From: Woeseiaceae bacterium
Lineage (GTDB): Bacteria > Pseudomonadota > Gammaproteobacteria > Steroidobacterales > Woeseiaceae
Assembly (NCBI GenBank): GCA_024640315.1
Contig: JAHEFF010000033.1
Location: 1 to 36,427 of the forward strand
DNA length: 36,427 nucleotides
Direction: 5' to 3'
Under the pieces are notes generated by a model. That model was not told where the DNA came from and did no database searches. It saw nothing but the letters and a program-made list of their open reading frames with translations. Position 1 is the first letter of the stretch. Every line of letters starts with the position of its first letter. Made by a program: the position numbers and the translations under genes. Below are positions 35,696 to 36,427 of this stretch, piece after piece.

Positions 35696-36427
35696 TACAG
35701 AAGATCTGCGTCTTCCTGGATATACCAGTACGTGCGCCATCTCGTTGCGACATCGATCGTGTCAATTTGCAGGTCGGGCCGCAGGATCTTGTTAGGCGGA
35801 ATCGAGACGACTTCCGCCGGGATACCTGCGGAATTCAACTCGACGCTTCGATCCGACTTCGTCGTGGGATTTTCGCCATCCGGATCATCGTCACTTGGCT
35901 GGTCATCCGTTGTGTCGTAGTTGATCACCGACTCAGCGGTCTGCAAGGACAGCGCATAGAGTCGTCCCGAGCCCTCCGAGGGCGAACACGCTGAAGCCTT
36001 GCCTCCGCCCTGAGGCATATAGGAGGTAAAAAATACCTTGCCGGTCATCGTCAGTGGAGTCGCAAGAATCTTCTCACCCGATGTTTCCATCTGCAGCTTC
36101 CATCCATGCGTCAGGTCGAGCGAGCAGCTGCCGTCCTGCAGGCAGTTGCTGGTAACGTCGCCCAGGAATGTGTGATCGACACCGGTGTCCATCGCGCTAC
36201 CCACTGTCGTTGCACGATCTTTAATCATGTAGAAGTAGTTCGTTGCAGTGCCGCCGCCATCGAGCGGGTCGGCACGATCGCCGGAGCCGATCAGTACGGC
36301 GTCGAAATTCCCGTCTTCGTCCTTGGTCTGCACGAGATCCGGGCGATGAAAAAAGCGACGATCACTTCCTTTGCCCGCAGAACCGCCGGAGTGTCGGCCA
36401 AGCGATGCCAGCAGCGTCAGCTTCCAG
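35695..36427 (-). CDS. pilY1: PilY1 C-terminal part (second copy, 5' end outside the window)
   Basis: The frame is open from the window edge through about 244 codons to the TAA at 35697-35695. The visible start of this fragment (RRFFHRPDLV, then DAVLIGSGDRADPLD) matches the last blade region of PilY1 beta-propellers (compare RRFYTSPDVSLFKDN in the first copy). After that comes a stretch with three cysteines and a C-terminal segment that differs from the first copy and lacks its Pro/Cys-rich end. A GTG at 36333 is internal, not the start. The stop overlaps pilE by one base exactly as in the first pilY1-pilE pair. Further pilin genes may lie to the right. Confidence 0.88.
   Translation of the reverse strand, partial: WKLTLLASLGRHSGGSAGKGSDRRFFHRPDLVQTKDEDGNFDAVLIGSGDRADPLDGGGTATNYFYMIKDRATTVGSAMDTGVDHTFLGDVTSNCLQDGSCSLDLTHGWKLQMETSGEKILATPLTMTGKVFFTSYMPQGGGKASACSPSEGSGRLYALSLQTAESVINYDTTDDQPSDDDPDGENPTTKSDRSVELNSAGIPAEVVSIPPNKILRPDLQIDTIDVATRWRTYWYIQEDADLL

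Overview
The window reads as chromosomal DNA of a free-living gammaproteobacterium. The order minor-pilin genes, lspA, ribF, murJ, rpsT resembles the arrangement known from Pseudomonas and relatives, and RNase T, GrxD, a homodimeric-type AceE and two GGDEF-EAL proteins fit the same class. A marine heterotroph of the Woeseiaceae/Chromatiales type is plausible, but this is inference only. No phage, transposase, integrase or CRISPR array is visible. Gene density is high and no gene-free stretch exceeds about 300 bases.

Left part (1-11.9 kb): the 3'-truncated aceF and aceE (pyruvate dehydrogenase) run leftward, divergent from an M17 aminopeptidase-rnt pair. A leftward two-gene unit follows, with a periplasmic-binding-protein-like lipoprotein overlapping a membrane GGDEF-EAL protein. 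Next come grxD, a BON-domain lipoprotein, a short PuuD-like membrane protein ended by a strong terminator, and nadC, which starts only 10 bases after that terminator.

Middle (12-23.8 kb): a malonate module consists of a Tat-leader amidase, the malonate carrier genes madL-madM, and a divergent malonyl-CoA synthetase (matB). Together they suggest that malonate, perhaps released from an amide in the periplasm, is imported and activated to malonyl-CoA. A second c-di-GMP protein (GAF-PAS-PAS-GGDEF-EAL), a DUF4382-type lipoprotein, two tandem paralogous small lipoproteins, a gamma-resorcylate-decarboxylase-like amidohydrolase, tRNA-Thr(CGT) and an Irr-like Fur-family regulator follow.

Right part (23.9-36.4 kb): a rightward type IV pilus minor-pilin operon (fimT, fimT, pilV, pilW, pilX, a small secreted protein, pilY1, pilE) ends at a strong terminator. 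It meets the leftward murJ-ribF-lspA unit. rpsT is divergent from murJ under a near-consensus promoter. At the right edge a second, leftward pilY1-pilE pair begins, with the same TAATG junction as the first. The usual ispH, fkpB and ileS of this neighbourhood are absent.

Points most worth a second look are the malonate/amidase module, the lipoprotein-GGDEF-EAL pair, the four phased AACAGG/CCTGTT elements in front of the pilus operon, the doubled pilY1-pilE cassette, the unrecognised secreted protein between pilX and pilY1, and the pair of four-cysteine lipoproteins. None of these proves a wholly new system.
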